A DNA stretch of 34,798 nucleotides, from positions 1-34,798 of the forward strand of contig DBBB01000054.1 in NCBI GenBank assembly GCA_002291985.1. Reading direction: 5' to 3'. Within the stretch, counting starts at the first letter, position 1, and the number at the start of each line of letters is the position of its first letter. The notes below the pieces were generated by a model that saw only the letters and a program-made list of their open reading frames with translations, was not told where the DNA came from and ran no database searches. The stretch is from Firmicutes bacterium UBA995 (GTDB taxonomy: Bacteria; Bacillota; Sulfobacillia; UBA995). Both the position numbers and the translations under genes were made by a program. Shown here piece by piece: positions 16,398 to 24,083 of this stretch.

Positions 16398-16775
16398 TCA
16401 GCGCGTTATCGCATCGGTCTCGGCCTCGGCCCCCTCACCCGCCGCTACCTGGACGATCAGCCGATTGGGGACACATATCAGGCTGCCAGGGCGATCGAGC
16501 CAGTGGGCATGCCAACCTGCGTCGGGGCAATCGGAACTGGCGATGCGCACTTGTCGGTCCCGGATCTCCACCACGGCCGGTCCGCGCGGCCCCTGCAACT
16601 CGATCCACCGATCTTCCTCCAGGGAGAACACTTGCGGCGCCTGCTCCCCGACGATGACCACCACTTCGCCTCCCACCGGGAGGGGAAGTAGAGAAAGCCC
16701 CAGCCAGGTTCCCAGGGCGATGGTCGCCACGACCGCCAGGATCACTCCATCTCCCCGCGTCCAAGGCAATGCCAA
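16398..16775 (-). CDS. NusG domain II-containing membrane-anchored protein
   Basis: A 125-residue protein. A TTG at 16775 is the likely start: GGGGGGTG is 5 nt upstream and the first residues then lead straight into one transmembrane helix (VILAVVATIALGTWLGLSLL). The longer frame to 16895 covers the overlapping small ORF. The extracytoplasmic part carries the NusG-II pattern VEIRDRQVRIASSDCPD, then GW, then SLICVPNRLIVQV. In Firmicutes such proteins often sit next to FMN-binding or redox-linked membrane genes; that is family knowledge, not proof here. It lies 38 nt upstream of the molybdopterin oxidoreductase on the same strand. A role in redox enzyme maturation or electron transfer is an inference. 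Confidence 0.72.
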   Translation of the reverse strand: MALPWTRGDGVILAVVATIALGTWLGLSLLPLPVGGEVVVIVGEQAPQVFSLEEDRWIELQGPRGPAVVEIRDRQVRIASSDCPDAGWHAHWLDRPGSLICVPNRLIVQVAAGEGAEAETDAITR

Positions 16776-16779
16776 TGCG

Positions 16780-16917
16780 TCACCCCCCGATTTGGGTCTC
16801 GACAACCCGCCGGCAAAAGCCCGCCATGACCCCTCCGGCCGCAGCGCCCACCACCAGGCCGAGTGCCATCGGGTAAACGTACTGGGCCCCGGCAAGCGGC
16901 TGACCCCAGCAAACCAC
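16780..16917 (-). CDS. Small membrane protein (45 residues)
   Basis: A short reading frame between degV and the NusG-II gene. It starts at GTG 16917 (alternatively at ATG 16869) and ends TGA at 16780, 4 nt before the next gene's TTG. Its middle is hydrophobic (MALGLVVGAAAGGVMAGF, about residues 17-34), followed by a basic/polar tail (CRRVVETQIGG), so it would make one membrane-spanning helix. The upstream start lacks a strong ribosome site (TGAGCAG). The hydrophobic pattern and tight spacing support a real gene; no homologue is recognised. Confidence 0.4.
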   Translation of the reverse strand: MVCWGQPLAGAQYVYPMALGLVVGAAAGGVMAGFCRRVVETQIGG

Positions 16918-16931
16918 CTGCTCAGGGCGGT

Positions 16932-17801
16932 TCAGTACTGGTACAGCATCACCCCGTAAGCGCCCGGCCCCACATTGGCAGCGATGGCGGGTCCCGTCTC
17001 GGCGATGACCACCTCGTCGAACTTGAAGTGCTTTTCGAGCGCTTCCTTGAGCCGCAACGCCTGCTCCTCGGCGTCAGCGTGGATGATCCCGAGCATCGCC
17101 CGATAACTCGGGTCCAAACCCTCATGGACCAGTTGCACCAGTCGTTCCAGGACGCGTTGCCCGCCGAGCACCTTTTCCAGCGGCTCGATAACGCCGTCTG
17201 CTACCGTGAGGATGGGTTTGACCCGCAGCATGCTGCCCAACCACGCCTGAGCCCTGCCCACCCGGCCGTTGCGGGCGAGGTACTCCAGGGTGTCGACGAC
17301 GATCAGCGTCTTCATCCGCGAACCTACCTGCGCGACCGTCGCCAGGATCTCCTGCATACTCTTGCCGCCAAGCACGTCCCGGGCTGCCGCCAGCACCATC
17401 CACCCCTGGCCCATGGACCCCAGGAGCGAGTCGACTACCTCGATATTCCGGTCGGGGAGCATGGACCGGGCGATCACCGCCGACTGGTAAGTGCCACTCA
17501 CGCGCGACGATACGTGGATGGACACGACGGAGCTTCCGTCCCTCGTCGCTTCCTCGTAAACCTCATAGAAGGCCCCCGGAGGAGGCTGAGAGGTTTTGGG
17601 CGGCGTCTTGGCCAGGGGCAGCCGCCGCATGAACTCCCGGATGCTCATCTCCACTCGGTCGCGGTATTGCTCCGTTCCGAAGTGGACCAGTGCGGGCACC
17701 ACGGTGATACGATACTGCTCTATCAGGCGTTGTGGCAGGTCACATACGCTGTCGGTGACGATCTTGATCGCGGTCTTGCTCGGAGCCGCCTGGCTCGACA
17801 T
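16932..17801 (-). CDS. DegV family fatty-acid-binding protein
   Basis: DegV proteins bind fatty acids in Firmicutes and feed them to the fatty acid kinase; this one has 289 residues, the usual size. The start ATG at 17801 follows GGGAGGGCGGCGC. Family motifs: VTDSVCDLPQRLIEQY at the N terminus, the PPKTSQPPPG loop, SIHVSSRVSGTYQSA, the VVDSLLGSMGQG region and the EYLARNGRVGRAQAWLG motif with PILTV shortly after. It is followed 14 nt later by the small membrane ORF. The fatty acid link to the acyl ligase cluster 8 kb away is only suggestive. Confidence 0.92.
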   Translation of the reverse strand: MSSQAAPSKTAIKIVTDSVCDLPQRLIEQYRITVVPALVHFGTEQYRDRVEMSIREFMRRLPLAKTPPKTSQPPPGAFYEVYEEATRDGSSVVSIHVSSRVSGTYQSAVIARSMLPDRNIEVVDSLLGSMGQGWMVLAAARDVLGGKSMQEILATVAQVGSRMKTLIVVDTLEYLARNGRVGRAQAWLGSMLRVKPILTVADGVIEPLEKVLGGQRVLERLVQLVHEGLDPSYRAMLGIIHADAEEQALRLKEALEKHFKFDEVVIAETGPAIAANVGPGAYGVMLYQY

Positions 17802-17898
17802 GCGCCGCCCTCCCTCGACAAGTTTCTTGCCGGGGATCCATTCCCTCTGCCGAACGCCTATCCCTTGGCAGCGCGTGGGGGCAGCGGTCTCAAGGGCC

Positions 17899-19077
17899 TC
17901 AAGGTACCCGGTGGGCCAACCGGGCTCTTTCCAGGTGCCCGGGGTGCACGAGGAGGTCGACGCAAGTTAGCGCGACCGCCCTGGCCGCGTTGATCAGCGA
18001 TCGCCTTGCAGCCGGTGAACCGGCGACGGCCGTGAACTCGGAGGTGTGGGTGGCCACCTGCCTGTCGCCCACCGCGAAGTAGGCGTGCAGGGAAGGCAGC
18101 ATCCGGCTCACGTTGCCCATGTCGGTGGAGCCGGCACCGCCTCCCGCCGGTTCGGGCTTCAGCCCGCAGCACTGGAGATTGGCTTCCATCAGGCGAGCCA
18201 GCACGGGGTTGGGCCTCATTGCATGGTAGGTATGGCTGAACTGCCGGAATTGGACGTTCGTCCCCGTGGCGCCGGCTGCGGCCCGGGCCAACTCGCGAAG
18301 TCTGGTCCCGGCGTATTCGAGCCCGACCGCATCCGGGCTCCGGACGTAAAAACGCGCTACCGCCCGGTGGGGAATCGTCCCCGGGTGGGTGCCGCCCTGG
18401 GTGATGATGCCATGGATGTGCACGGATGGGCCGAATTGCAGCCGCAGGGCATTCACCCCGTTGAAGGTCAAGATGAGGGCCTCCAGGGCGCTGGCGCCTG
18501 CCTCGGCGGCCAGCGAGGCGTGGGCAGCCCTTCCCCGAAAGCATATCTCCAGAGCTTCTCGGCTGCTGGACGGGGCCGCCACCACCGTTCGACTCGAAGG
18601 ATGTAGGAGCAAGGCTGCGTCCACATCCGAGAAGGCACCCCGTTCCAGCAGGACTACCTTGCCGCCGGCCCCTTCCACCCCGCCCTCTTCTGCGGGAGTG
18701 CCCAGCACTATGACGCGGCCATCCAGTTGCCGAGCCACCGCGGCCAGGCCCACGGCCGCGCCGACCGAAACTGCGGCGATGAGGTTGTGCCCGCAGCCGT
18801 GACCGATATCGGGCAATGCGTCATACTCGGCCAGCAAGCCTATCGCCGGTCGTTCGGGCACACCGGGGAAGGCGGCCCGGAAAGCGGTCGGCATCCCGGC
18901 GTACGGCAGCTCGACCGCGTAGCCGTGCTCGTTCAGCGCCTCCGCTAGCCAGGCGGAAGCCTTCACTTCCTCGTAGCCAAGCTCCGGGGCGCCGTGGATT
19001 CTCTCGCTCAGGGCGATGATGGCTGTGCGGGCGCGCCGGATCGCTTGCAACGCCCGCACAGCCACCCGTTCTCTCAT
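17899..19077 (-). CDS. M20 family amidohydrolase (AbgB-like)
   Basis: Metal-dependent amidohydrolase of the M20 (M20D-like) group, 392 residues, cleaving amide bonds of N-acyl or aromatic amino acid derivatives. Metal-site motifs are visible: HGAPELGYEE at the start, GHGCGHN (about 93-99), GTPAEEGG with the catalytic Glu pair, and HPSSRTV. The dimerisation domain is marked by FRGRAAHAS, and the C-terminal THTSEFTAVAG brings another metal ligand. The ATG at 19077 is 11 nt after the prepilin peptidase stop, behind GGGGGCTGA. The true substrate is not deducible; p-aminobenzoyl-glutamate and N-acyl amino acid hydrolases are the nearest functional groups. Confidence 0.87.
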   Translation of the reverse strand: MRERVAVRALQAIRRARTAIIALSERIHGAPELGYEEVKASAWLAEALNEHGYAVELPYAGMPTAFRAAFPGVPERPAIGLLAEYDALPDIGHGCGHNLIAAVSVGAAVGLAAVARQLDGRVIVLGTPAEEGGVEGAGGKVVLLERGAFSDVDAALLLHPSSRTVVAAPSSSREALEICFRGRAAHASLAAEAGASALEALILTFNGVNALRLQFGPSVHIHGIITQGGTHPGTIPHRAVARFYVRSPDAVGLEYAGTRLRELARAAAGATGTNVQFRQFSHTYHAMRPNPVLARLMEANLQCCGLKPEPAGGGAGSTDMGNVSRMLPSLHAYFAVGDRQVATHTSEFTAVAGSPAARRSLINAARAVALTCVDLLVHPGHLERARLAHRVP

Positions 19078-19088
19078 CGTTCAGCCCC

Positions 19089-19844
19089 CTAGCTTGGGCG
19101 GAGGATCCCGCCGTACCATAGCAGGATGGACGCACCCCAGAACAGGGCAGCCACCGCCCCTGCGCCCAGGAACGGCCCGAAAGTAATCTCGTCTCGCCGG
19201 CGCTTTCGTTGGGCCGCCATCAAGCCCATGCCCGCGACCCCGCCCGCCAGGAAAGCCACCGCCAGGGCCACCCCGATGTGCGGCCAGCCAAGGAAGGCGC
19301 CCATCAAGGCGCCCAGCTTGATATCGCCACCGCCCATGCCGCCGCGACTGATCAGGGCCAGCAGGAGCAGAGTCCCCCCACCCGCGATCACGCCCAGCAC
19401 GGCCGTCACCAGGCTCGCCGGACCAACCGCCGCGAGGGCCAAACCCACGATTGTCCCGGGGACGGTGACGCGGTTGGGGATGATCCCCGTTTGCAGGTCG
19501 GTAAGGCAGGCCACGATGAGGAGCGACAGGAACACGGCTGCCTGCAATGCGGCCAGGCTCGACCCCCAGCGCGCCACCGCCGCTCCGAAAGCTACCGCCG
19601 TCGCGAGTTCCACCAGCGGGTAACGCAACCCGATCCCCACCCCGCAGGAACGGCAGCGCCCCCGCAGCCAGAGGTAAGAGAACACGGGAATCAGGTCGAT
19701 CGGCGGCAGGATGGTCCGGCAGGCAGGGCATCGCGACCGCGGGGAGACGACGCTGGTCCTGAGCGGCAGTCGATGGATGCACACGTTCAGAAAACTGCCC
19801 ACGAAGAGTCCGGCTACCCCCGCCAGCACGACGGGCAGGCTCAT
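19089..19844 (-). CDS. pilD: Prepilin peptidase (type IV leader peptidase, PilD/A24)
   Basis: Aspartic membrane protease that trims prepilin leaders and N-methylates the new terminus; 251 residues. The N-terminal domain has GSFLNVCIHRLP and two zinc-type CxxC pairs (Cys39/42 and Cys64/67), the mark of bifunctional enzymes with methylase activity. Catalytic aspartates are Asp116 (CLTDLQTGIIPN) and Asp174 (GGGDIKLG). Around eight hydrophobic segments are present. The start overlaps the yqeG stop by 4 nt. This enzyme could process the Flp pilin of the Tad system encoded at the left end, although Tad systems often carry their own small TadV peptidase. Confidence 0.95.
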   Translation of the reverse strand: MSLPVVLAGVAGLFVGSFLNVCIHRLPLRTSVVSPRSRCPACRTILPPIDLIPVFSYLWLRGRCRSCGVGIGLRYPLVELATAVAFGAAVARWGSSLAALQAAVFLSLLIVACLTDLQTGIIPNRVTVPGTIVGLALAAVGPASLVTAVLGVIAGGGTLLLLALISRGGMGGGDIKLGALMGAFLGWPHIGVALAVAFLAGGVAGMGLMAAQRKRRRDEITFGPFLGAGAVAALFWGASILLWYGGILRPS

Positions 19845-20401
19845 CGCCGGTCCCGGCGCCGTGGCTCGGCGGCGACTAGCCCCCTGACCTGCATCTCCCG
19901 GAACACCGCCCGCTCAATCCGGCGCACCAGCCGGGTCCAACCCAGATCCATCGAGCATGCCGGCACCACCAGTATGGTGTGGCAGCCCTGGCGGCGGCCC
20001 CCCAGGATGTCGGTGAAGATCTGATCGCCTATCACCACCGTATCGCGGGGAACGGTTCCCATCAACCTCATGGCGGCGCGGAAGGCTCTGCCCGCAGGTT
20101 TGCGGGCGTTGGGCGTGCCTTTGATCCCCAGGGAGCGACTGAACAACCTCACTCGGCGGCCCACGTGATTCGACACGATGTGGCAGCGGATACCTGCTTG
20201 TTGAACGGACTCGATCCACTCGGCCAGTTCGGTCGTGGGCACACCGTGTTTCCACGGGGCCAGCGTGTTGTCCAGATCCAGGATCAAGCCCCGAACGCCC
20301 CGGGCTGCCAGCTCAGCCGGGTCGATATCCAGCGTCGAGTTGTAGTACTCGTGAGGGGCCAGCTGCTCCAGCCAGTAACGAATAGTCCACGGTCGCGTCA
20401 A
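19841..20401 (-). CDS. YqeG family HAD-IIIA phosphatase
   Basis: HAD-superfamily phosphatase of the Firmicute YqeG family, 186 residues. The TTG at 20401 is the likely start because GGAGGGAGA is 6-7 nt upstream; the frame stays open to 20491 without a site. The nucleophile motif LDLDNTLAPW puts Asp42 and Asp44 at the active site. IVSNHVGRRVRLF is motif II, KPAGRAFRAAM carries the motif III Lys, and VVIGDQIFTDILGG is motif IV. The N-terminal RYWLEQLAPHEYYNSTLDID matches the family's conserved lead-in. The physiological substrate is not known for the family. It is the first gene of the unit with pilD and the M20 enzyme. Confidence 0.9.
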   Translation of the reverse strand: MTRPWTIRYWLEQLAPHEYYNSTLDIDPAELAARGVRGLILDLDNTLAPWKHGVPTTELAEWIESVQQAGIRCHIVSNHVGRRVRLFSRSLGIKGTPNARKPAGRAFRAAMRLMGTVPRDTVVIGDQIFTDILGGRRQGCHTILVVPACSMDLGWTRLVRRIERAVFREMQVRGLVAAEPRRRDRR

Positions 20402-20493
20402 GCCGAGTCTCCCTCCGGCAGATGCCGGCCAAGGTACCCCCAGTTGCGGCCGGCAGCAGGATCCATGCCTCGCTACGGCTAATTTTCTCATAT

Positions 20494-21204
20494 ATGTCTG
20501 ACCTGGTCTACCGGGCCGTTCCCCACCGCACGCCGGTCTCGGGCACCTGTCTGTTTCTGCACGGAGCGGGTGGTTCCTCCCTGAGCTGGCTCGCGCAGTT
20601 GCGATGGCTCCCGTCCGGATGGGCGGGACTGGCCCCGGACTTGCCCGCAGCGGCGGGGGTCAGCGGGGTGGACGATTACGCGGCGCTGGTCGAAGCGACC
20701 CTGCCGCCGACAGGTCCCCGGCTGGTAGTGGCCGGTCACTCCCTGGGTGGAGCGGTAGCGGTCGGCATGGCCCGCCGGCGGCGGGTAGCACTCGACGGCC
20801 TGGTGCTGATAGGCACGGCGGCGCGCTTTCCCCTTGACGATGACCTCCGAGAGCGCTTCCTCGCCGGAGAACACGAGCTGGCGTTCGGACCGGCCGCCTC
20901 GCCGGACCTGATCCGGGCAAGTCTCCGGGAGTGGCGTAAGCGCGATGTGGCATCCACCGGTGCGGCCTTTCGCCTGGCCGCCGGTCACGATGTCCGCGGC
21001 CTTCTCGGGGATGTGCACTTGCCCACCCTGGTGGTCGGGGGAACGGCCGATCGACTTGTTCCACCGCCGCTGGTGCGGGAACTGGCTGCGGGCATACCCG
21101 GTTCCCGCCTGGTGATGCTAGAGGATGTCGGGCACATGCCCATGCTGGAACGGCCTTCAGTGTTGTCGGGCCTCATCCGCGAGTTCCTTCAGGAGCTCGC
21201 CTAG
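20494..21204 (+). CDS. Alpha/beta hydrolase
   Basis: A 236-residue alpha/beta hydrolase. The ATG at 20494 is used since upstream residues carry no fold features; no Shine-Dalgarno precedes it (CTAATTTTCTCATAT), so leaderless translation is possible. The oxyanion loop HGAGGSS (23-29), nucleophile elbow GHSLGG with Ser83, acid GTADRLV with Asp186 and VGHMPMLE with His214 form a complete catalytic set. The family includes esterases, lactonases and C-C hydrolases; the substrate cannot be read. It is divergent from yqeG, and its stop overlaps the mltG stop in a shared CTAG. Confidence 0.88.
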   Translation: MSDLVYRAVPHRTPVSGTCLFLHGAGGSSLSWLAQLRWLPSGWAGLAPDLPAAAGVSGVDDYAALVEATLPPTGPRLVVAGHSLGGAVAVGMARRRRVALDGLVLIGTAARFPLDDDLRERFLAGEHELAFGPAASPDLIRASLREWRKRDVASTGAAFRLAAGHDVRGLLGDVHLPTLVVGGTADRLVPPPLVRELAAGIPGSRLVMLEDVGHMPMLERPSVLSGLIREFLQELA

Positions 21205-22250
21205 CGGAACCCGGCCCCATACTTGCGGACATTACGCCCGTGCTCGGCCAGTGTTCGTGAGAATGCGTGGGAACCGTCACCCCGGGCTACGAAGAACAAG
21301 TAGTTCACGTCGGCCGGATGCAGAACCGCCTGGAGGGAGGCCCTGCCGGGAGCCGCGATCGGGCCGGGGGGGAGGCCATCCTGCCTATAGGTGTTATACG
21401 GCGAGGGAGAGTCGAGATCCCGATAGAACAGAGGCTCATCAGGATGCTTATCCAGGGCGTACCGCACGGTAGCGCAAGACTCCAGGCGCATCCTCCGCCG
21501 AAGGCGGTTGTGGAACACTGCGGCGATTATTGGTCGCTCCCGCCCAACTTGCGCTTCCCGCTCGACGATCGAGGCCAGCGTGACCACCTGGTGGACGGTC
21601 ATGCCGAGTTCTCCAGCCCTTTCTTTGAAACGCACGTCGACTTCCTGGTCGAAGCGCCGGCGCATGGCTTGCAGGATTGCCCGCTCGGATATGCCCCGCG
21701 GGAAAGAGTAAGTGTCAGGGAACAGATAGCCCTCCAGCGGCCGGCGGATGCGGGAATCCTCGGATATCCAGGCCGGACGCAATTCCGGGTCGTCGAGCAG
21801 CTCCCGAAAGGTGGCGAGGTTGCCCCACCCGAGGCCGGCCAGCAAGCGAATGACGCCGTCGGCCGTGAGCCCTTCGGGGATGGTGACGCGGTGTAACACA
21901 ACCTCTCCACGTATGAGGCGCGACACCAGTTCGGACGCGCTCATGCCCGGACCGAGGCGGTACTCACCCGCCTGCACTCGCGCGTCGGCACCGACGACCC
22001 TCAGGAACAGCCGGAAGAAGAACTGGTCGCGGATGATACCCGCCTGCTCCAGCAGATGGGCAACCTCCCGGGAGGATGCGCCGCCGGGGATGGTGATCAT
22101 GTCCACCTCATCCGACCCCGGCGCCACCGGGCTGCTCAGTATGACCACTCCCACCCCCACGAGCAAGGCAGTAGCCAGCAACGCCGGGAGCAGGCCGGAT
22201 ACCTGCCTGCTCCCGATTACGCTGCGCAATGTCCAGCGGTCACCCGCCAT
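21201..22250 (-). CDS. mltG: Endolytic murein transglycosylase MltG
   Basis: Membrane-anchored transglycosylase that cuts nascent peptidoglycan strands, affecting glycan chain length. It has 349 residues with one N-terminal transmembrane helix (LLPALLATALLVGVGVVILSS, 20-40). A LysM-like region lies around 50-120 (VDMITIPGGASSREVAHLLEQ). The YceG catalytic domain has LEGYLFPDTYSF at 172-183, TLASIVEREA with the catalytic Glu230, FHNRL and SPYNTY, and ends with NYLFFVARGDGSHAFS. The gene is the last of the alaS operon, 35 nt after the ruvX-DUF1292 frame. This is a common Firmicute gene order. Confidence 0.95.
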   Translation of the reverse strand: MAGDRWTLRSVIGSRQVSGLLPALLATALLVGVGVVILSSPVAPGSDEVDMITIPGGASSREVAHLLEQAGIIRDQFFFRLFLRVVGADARVQAGEYRLGPGMSASELVSRLIRGEVVLHRVTIPEGLTADGVIRLLAGLGWGNLATFRELLDDPELRPAWISEDSRIRRPLEGYLFPDTYSFPRGISERAILQAMRRRFDQEVDVRFKERAGELGMTVHQVVTLASIVEREAQVGRERPIIAAVFHNRLRRRMRLESCATVRYALDKHPDEPLFYRDLDSPSPYNTYRQDGLPPGPIAAPGRASLQAVLHPADVNYLFFVARGDGSHAFSRTLAEHGRNVRKYGAGFR

Positions 22251-22285
22251 CAGGCTCGCCCCCGTGCCGATGTTGACCGCGAGTC

Positions 22286-23125
22286 TCAGTCGTCCTGTTC
22301 GTCGTCGGAGAGGACGACTTCTTCATCCAGGATCTCTTCCCACGCCTGGACGACTCGCTCCCACTCGTCGTCATCCTCGATCTGCACCAGGATATCGTTG
22401 CCTTCCTGGTCGGTCTCCACGCGCAGGATCACCGTGTCATCGTCCTCTTCGTACTCATCGTCCTCGTCATCGTCATCATCCAGATCGTCTTCGGGTTCCT
22501 CCAAGGGCATGAGGATGGCGTAGCGCTTCCCCTCAAGTTCCAGCATGTCGACCAGTTCGAACTCGTGCTCCTCGCCGTCCTCGTCGGTCAGCACGATGAC
22601 CCCTTCCATGTCTTCCGGTCCTTCTGGCACGGCTCCCACTCCGATCGTCTCGCAGTGTCCCCATCTTACCCGTCCCTGCGCCGGCAAGTCAAGCTTGGCA
22701 GGTTCAACCCGGTTCCGCCTATCGAGGTAAGCCTGCAATAAAAGACAGGCCGCCGTCTGGTCGATCAGCCTCTTGCGCCGGGAGCGGCTGACATCCCCTT
22801 CTATCAGCCGGCACTCGGCCTCGCGGGTGGTCAGTCGCTCGTCCCAGGTATCCACGGGCAAGCCGGATACCGCCTGAAGCCGCTCGGCAAAAGCCAGGAC
22901 CCGTCGGGCCTGACTGCCCCCGCGGCCGTCGAGACCCAGGGGCAGCCCCACCACTATTCGACCGACGCCGGCTTTCCGGGCTGTGTCCGCCAGGCGCTGT
23001 AGGTCAAGTGACAACTTCTCCCGCCGCAGCACGCCATGGGGCAGGGCTATCTTTCCCATCGCGTCGCTGAGGGCGAGCCCGACGCGCACCTCGCCGACGT
23101 CGAGGGCGAGCACCCGGTCGGCCAT
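22286..23125 (-). CDS. ruvX: RuvX (YqgF) Holliday junction resolvase / rRNA maturation nuclease fused to DUF1292
   Basis: One 279-residue open frame holds two products that are separate genes in most Firmicutes. Residues 1-138 are RuvX/YqgF: ALDVGEVRVGLALSD (Asp9), VVGLPLGLDG, WDERLTT (Glu96) and IDQTAA (Asp122) keep all RNase H-fold active-site acids. Residues 173-279 are a DUF1292/YrzB domain: VIVLTDEDGEEHEFELVDML, then KRYAILMPLE, an extremely acidic Asp/Glu stretch (214-230) and a VQIEDDDEW end. The linker (140-172) uses less GC-biased codons and resembles an intergenic sequence. An internal ATG at 22609 has AGAAGGA upstream, so DUF1292 may also be made alone. The ATG at 23125 is 2 nt after the aldo/keto reductase stop. 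Confidence 0.87.
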   Translation of the reverse strand: MADRVLALDVGEVRVGLALSDAMGKIALPHGVLRREKLSLDLQRLADTARKAGVGRIVVGLPLGLDGRGGSQARRVLAFAERLQAVSGLPVDTWDERLTTREAECRLIEGDVSRSRRKRLIDQTAACLLLQAYLDRRNRVEPAKLDLPAQGRVRWGHCETIGVGAVPEGPEDMEGVIVLTDEDGEEHEFELVDMLELEGKRYAILMPLEEPEDDLDDDDDEDDEYEEDDDTVILRVETDQEGNDILVQIEDDDEWERVVQAWEEILDEEVVLSDDEQDD

Positions 23126-23127
23126 AT

Positions 23128-24075
23128 TCACACCACCCGGAGACAGAAGCCCGGACAGGCCGCGCCGCAGTAACCGCACAGTATGCAGCGCGCAGGATCG
23201 GCTGCCGGACCCCGCCCGGTCATCACAAGTGCGCCCTGGGGGCAGGCCCCTTCACACCGGCCGCAGCGCGCGCAATCTTCTTCCACTTGAAGACGCCGGG
23301 GGACGCGGCCCAGGCGACCGGCGACTTCCGCCGGTACGGGACTACCCCGCATTACCGCGCAGTTGGCCTCGAGTTCGCTCAAATCCTTCATCCCGACGGC
23401 CACGGCATCCACGACCGGCAAGTCGCGGACGAAGGCGAGGGCCTGCTCGGATTCGTGCCGCAGCAGCCCGCCGGCAAGCGCCTTCATAGCGTATACCCCC
23501 TTCCCCCGCTGGTGGGCGCGGCCTACTGCCCGGAGCATGCCGTCGAGATCCCCGTCCCGGATGCCCAGGCCGGACCGGTTGATCAGGGGATGGATCACTT
23601 CCACCAGCGGGTGATCGACCGCAGCCTCAACTGCCGGCACATGGTGTGAGGACATGCCGATGGCCCCCACCCGGCCACGTTCCCGTTCGGCGGCGAGCAA
23701 TTCCAGCGCTTCACGATGCCCGGCCAGCGTGGCCGCAGACTCCTGCTCATGCAGGAGGAACAGGTCCACCCGGTCGACCCGGAGTTCATCGAACGCCCGT
23801 TCGAGGCTGCGGCGCATGTCCTCACGGCTGTAAGCATAGCTCTTCGCCGCGAAGACCACCGGGCCCGCGACCGCCCGGGTCAGTCGGCCCAGATAGGGAT
23901 AGGTGCCGTATGCTTCCGCGCTGTCGTAGAAATTGACGCCCCGGACGAACGCCGCCTCAAGCAAAGCTTCCCCTTCCGCCAACGACAGGCGGCCCTGAAG
24001 GGGACCGATGGCCAGCGTGCCAAAACACAGTCGAGAAACGCGGATGCCTGTACTTCCCAGCATGCGGTATTTCAT
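23128..24075 (-). CDS. Aldo/keto reductase with C-terminal double [4Fe-4S] ferredoxin domain
   Basis: A 315-residue protein. The aldo/keto reductase barrel (about 1-250) has the tetrad Asp51, Tyr56 (FYDSAEAYG), Lys78 (AAKS) and His109 (LLHEQES). The tail holds two ferredoxin motifs, CARCGRCEGACP and CILCGYCGAACP, able to bind two [4Fe-4S] clusters, the layout of COG1453-type predicted oxidoreductases. It starts at the ATG at 24075, 8 nt after the rhomboid stop; the frame stays open to 24696, but that is a shadow of the rhomboid gene. The gene sits inside the alaS-to-mltG operon. Physiological substrate and electron partner are unknown. Confidence 0.9.
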   Translation of the reverse strand: MKYRMLGSTGIRVSRLCFGTLAIGPLQGRLSLAEGEALLEAAFVRGVNFYDSAEAYGTYPYLGRLTRAVAGPVVFAAKSYAYSREDMRRSLERAFDELRVDRVDLFLLHEQESAATLAGHREALELLAAERERGRVGAIGMSSHHVPAVEAAVDHPLVEVIHPLINRSGLGIRDGDLDGMLRAVGRAHQRGKGVYAMKALAGGLLRHESEQALAFVRDLPVVDAVAVGMKDLSELEANCAVMRGSPVPAEVAGRLGRVPRRLQVEEDCARCGRCEGACPQGALVMTGRGPAADPARCILCGYCGAACPGFCLRVV

Positions 24076-24083
24076 GGTGCCGG

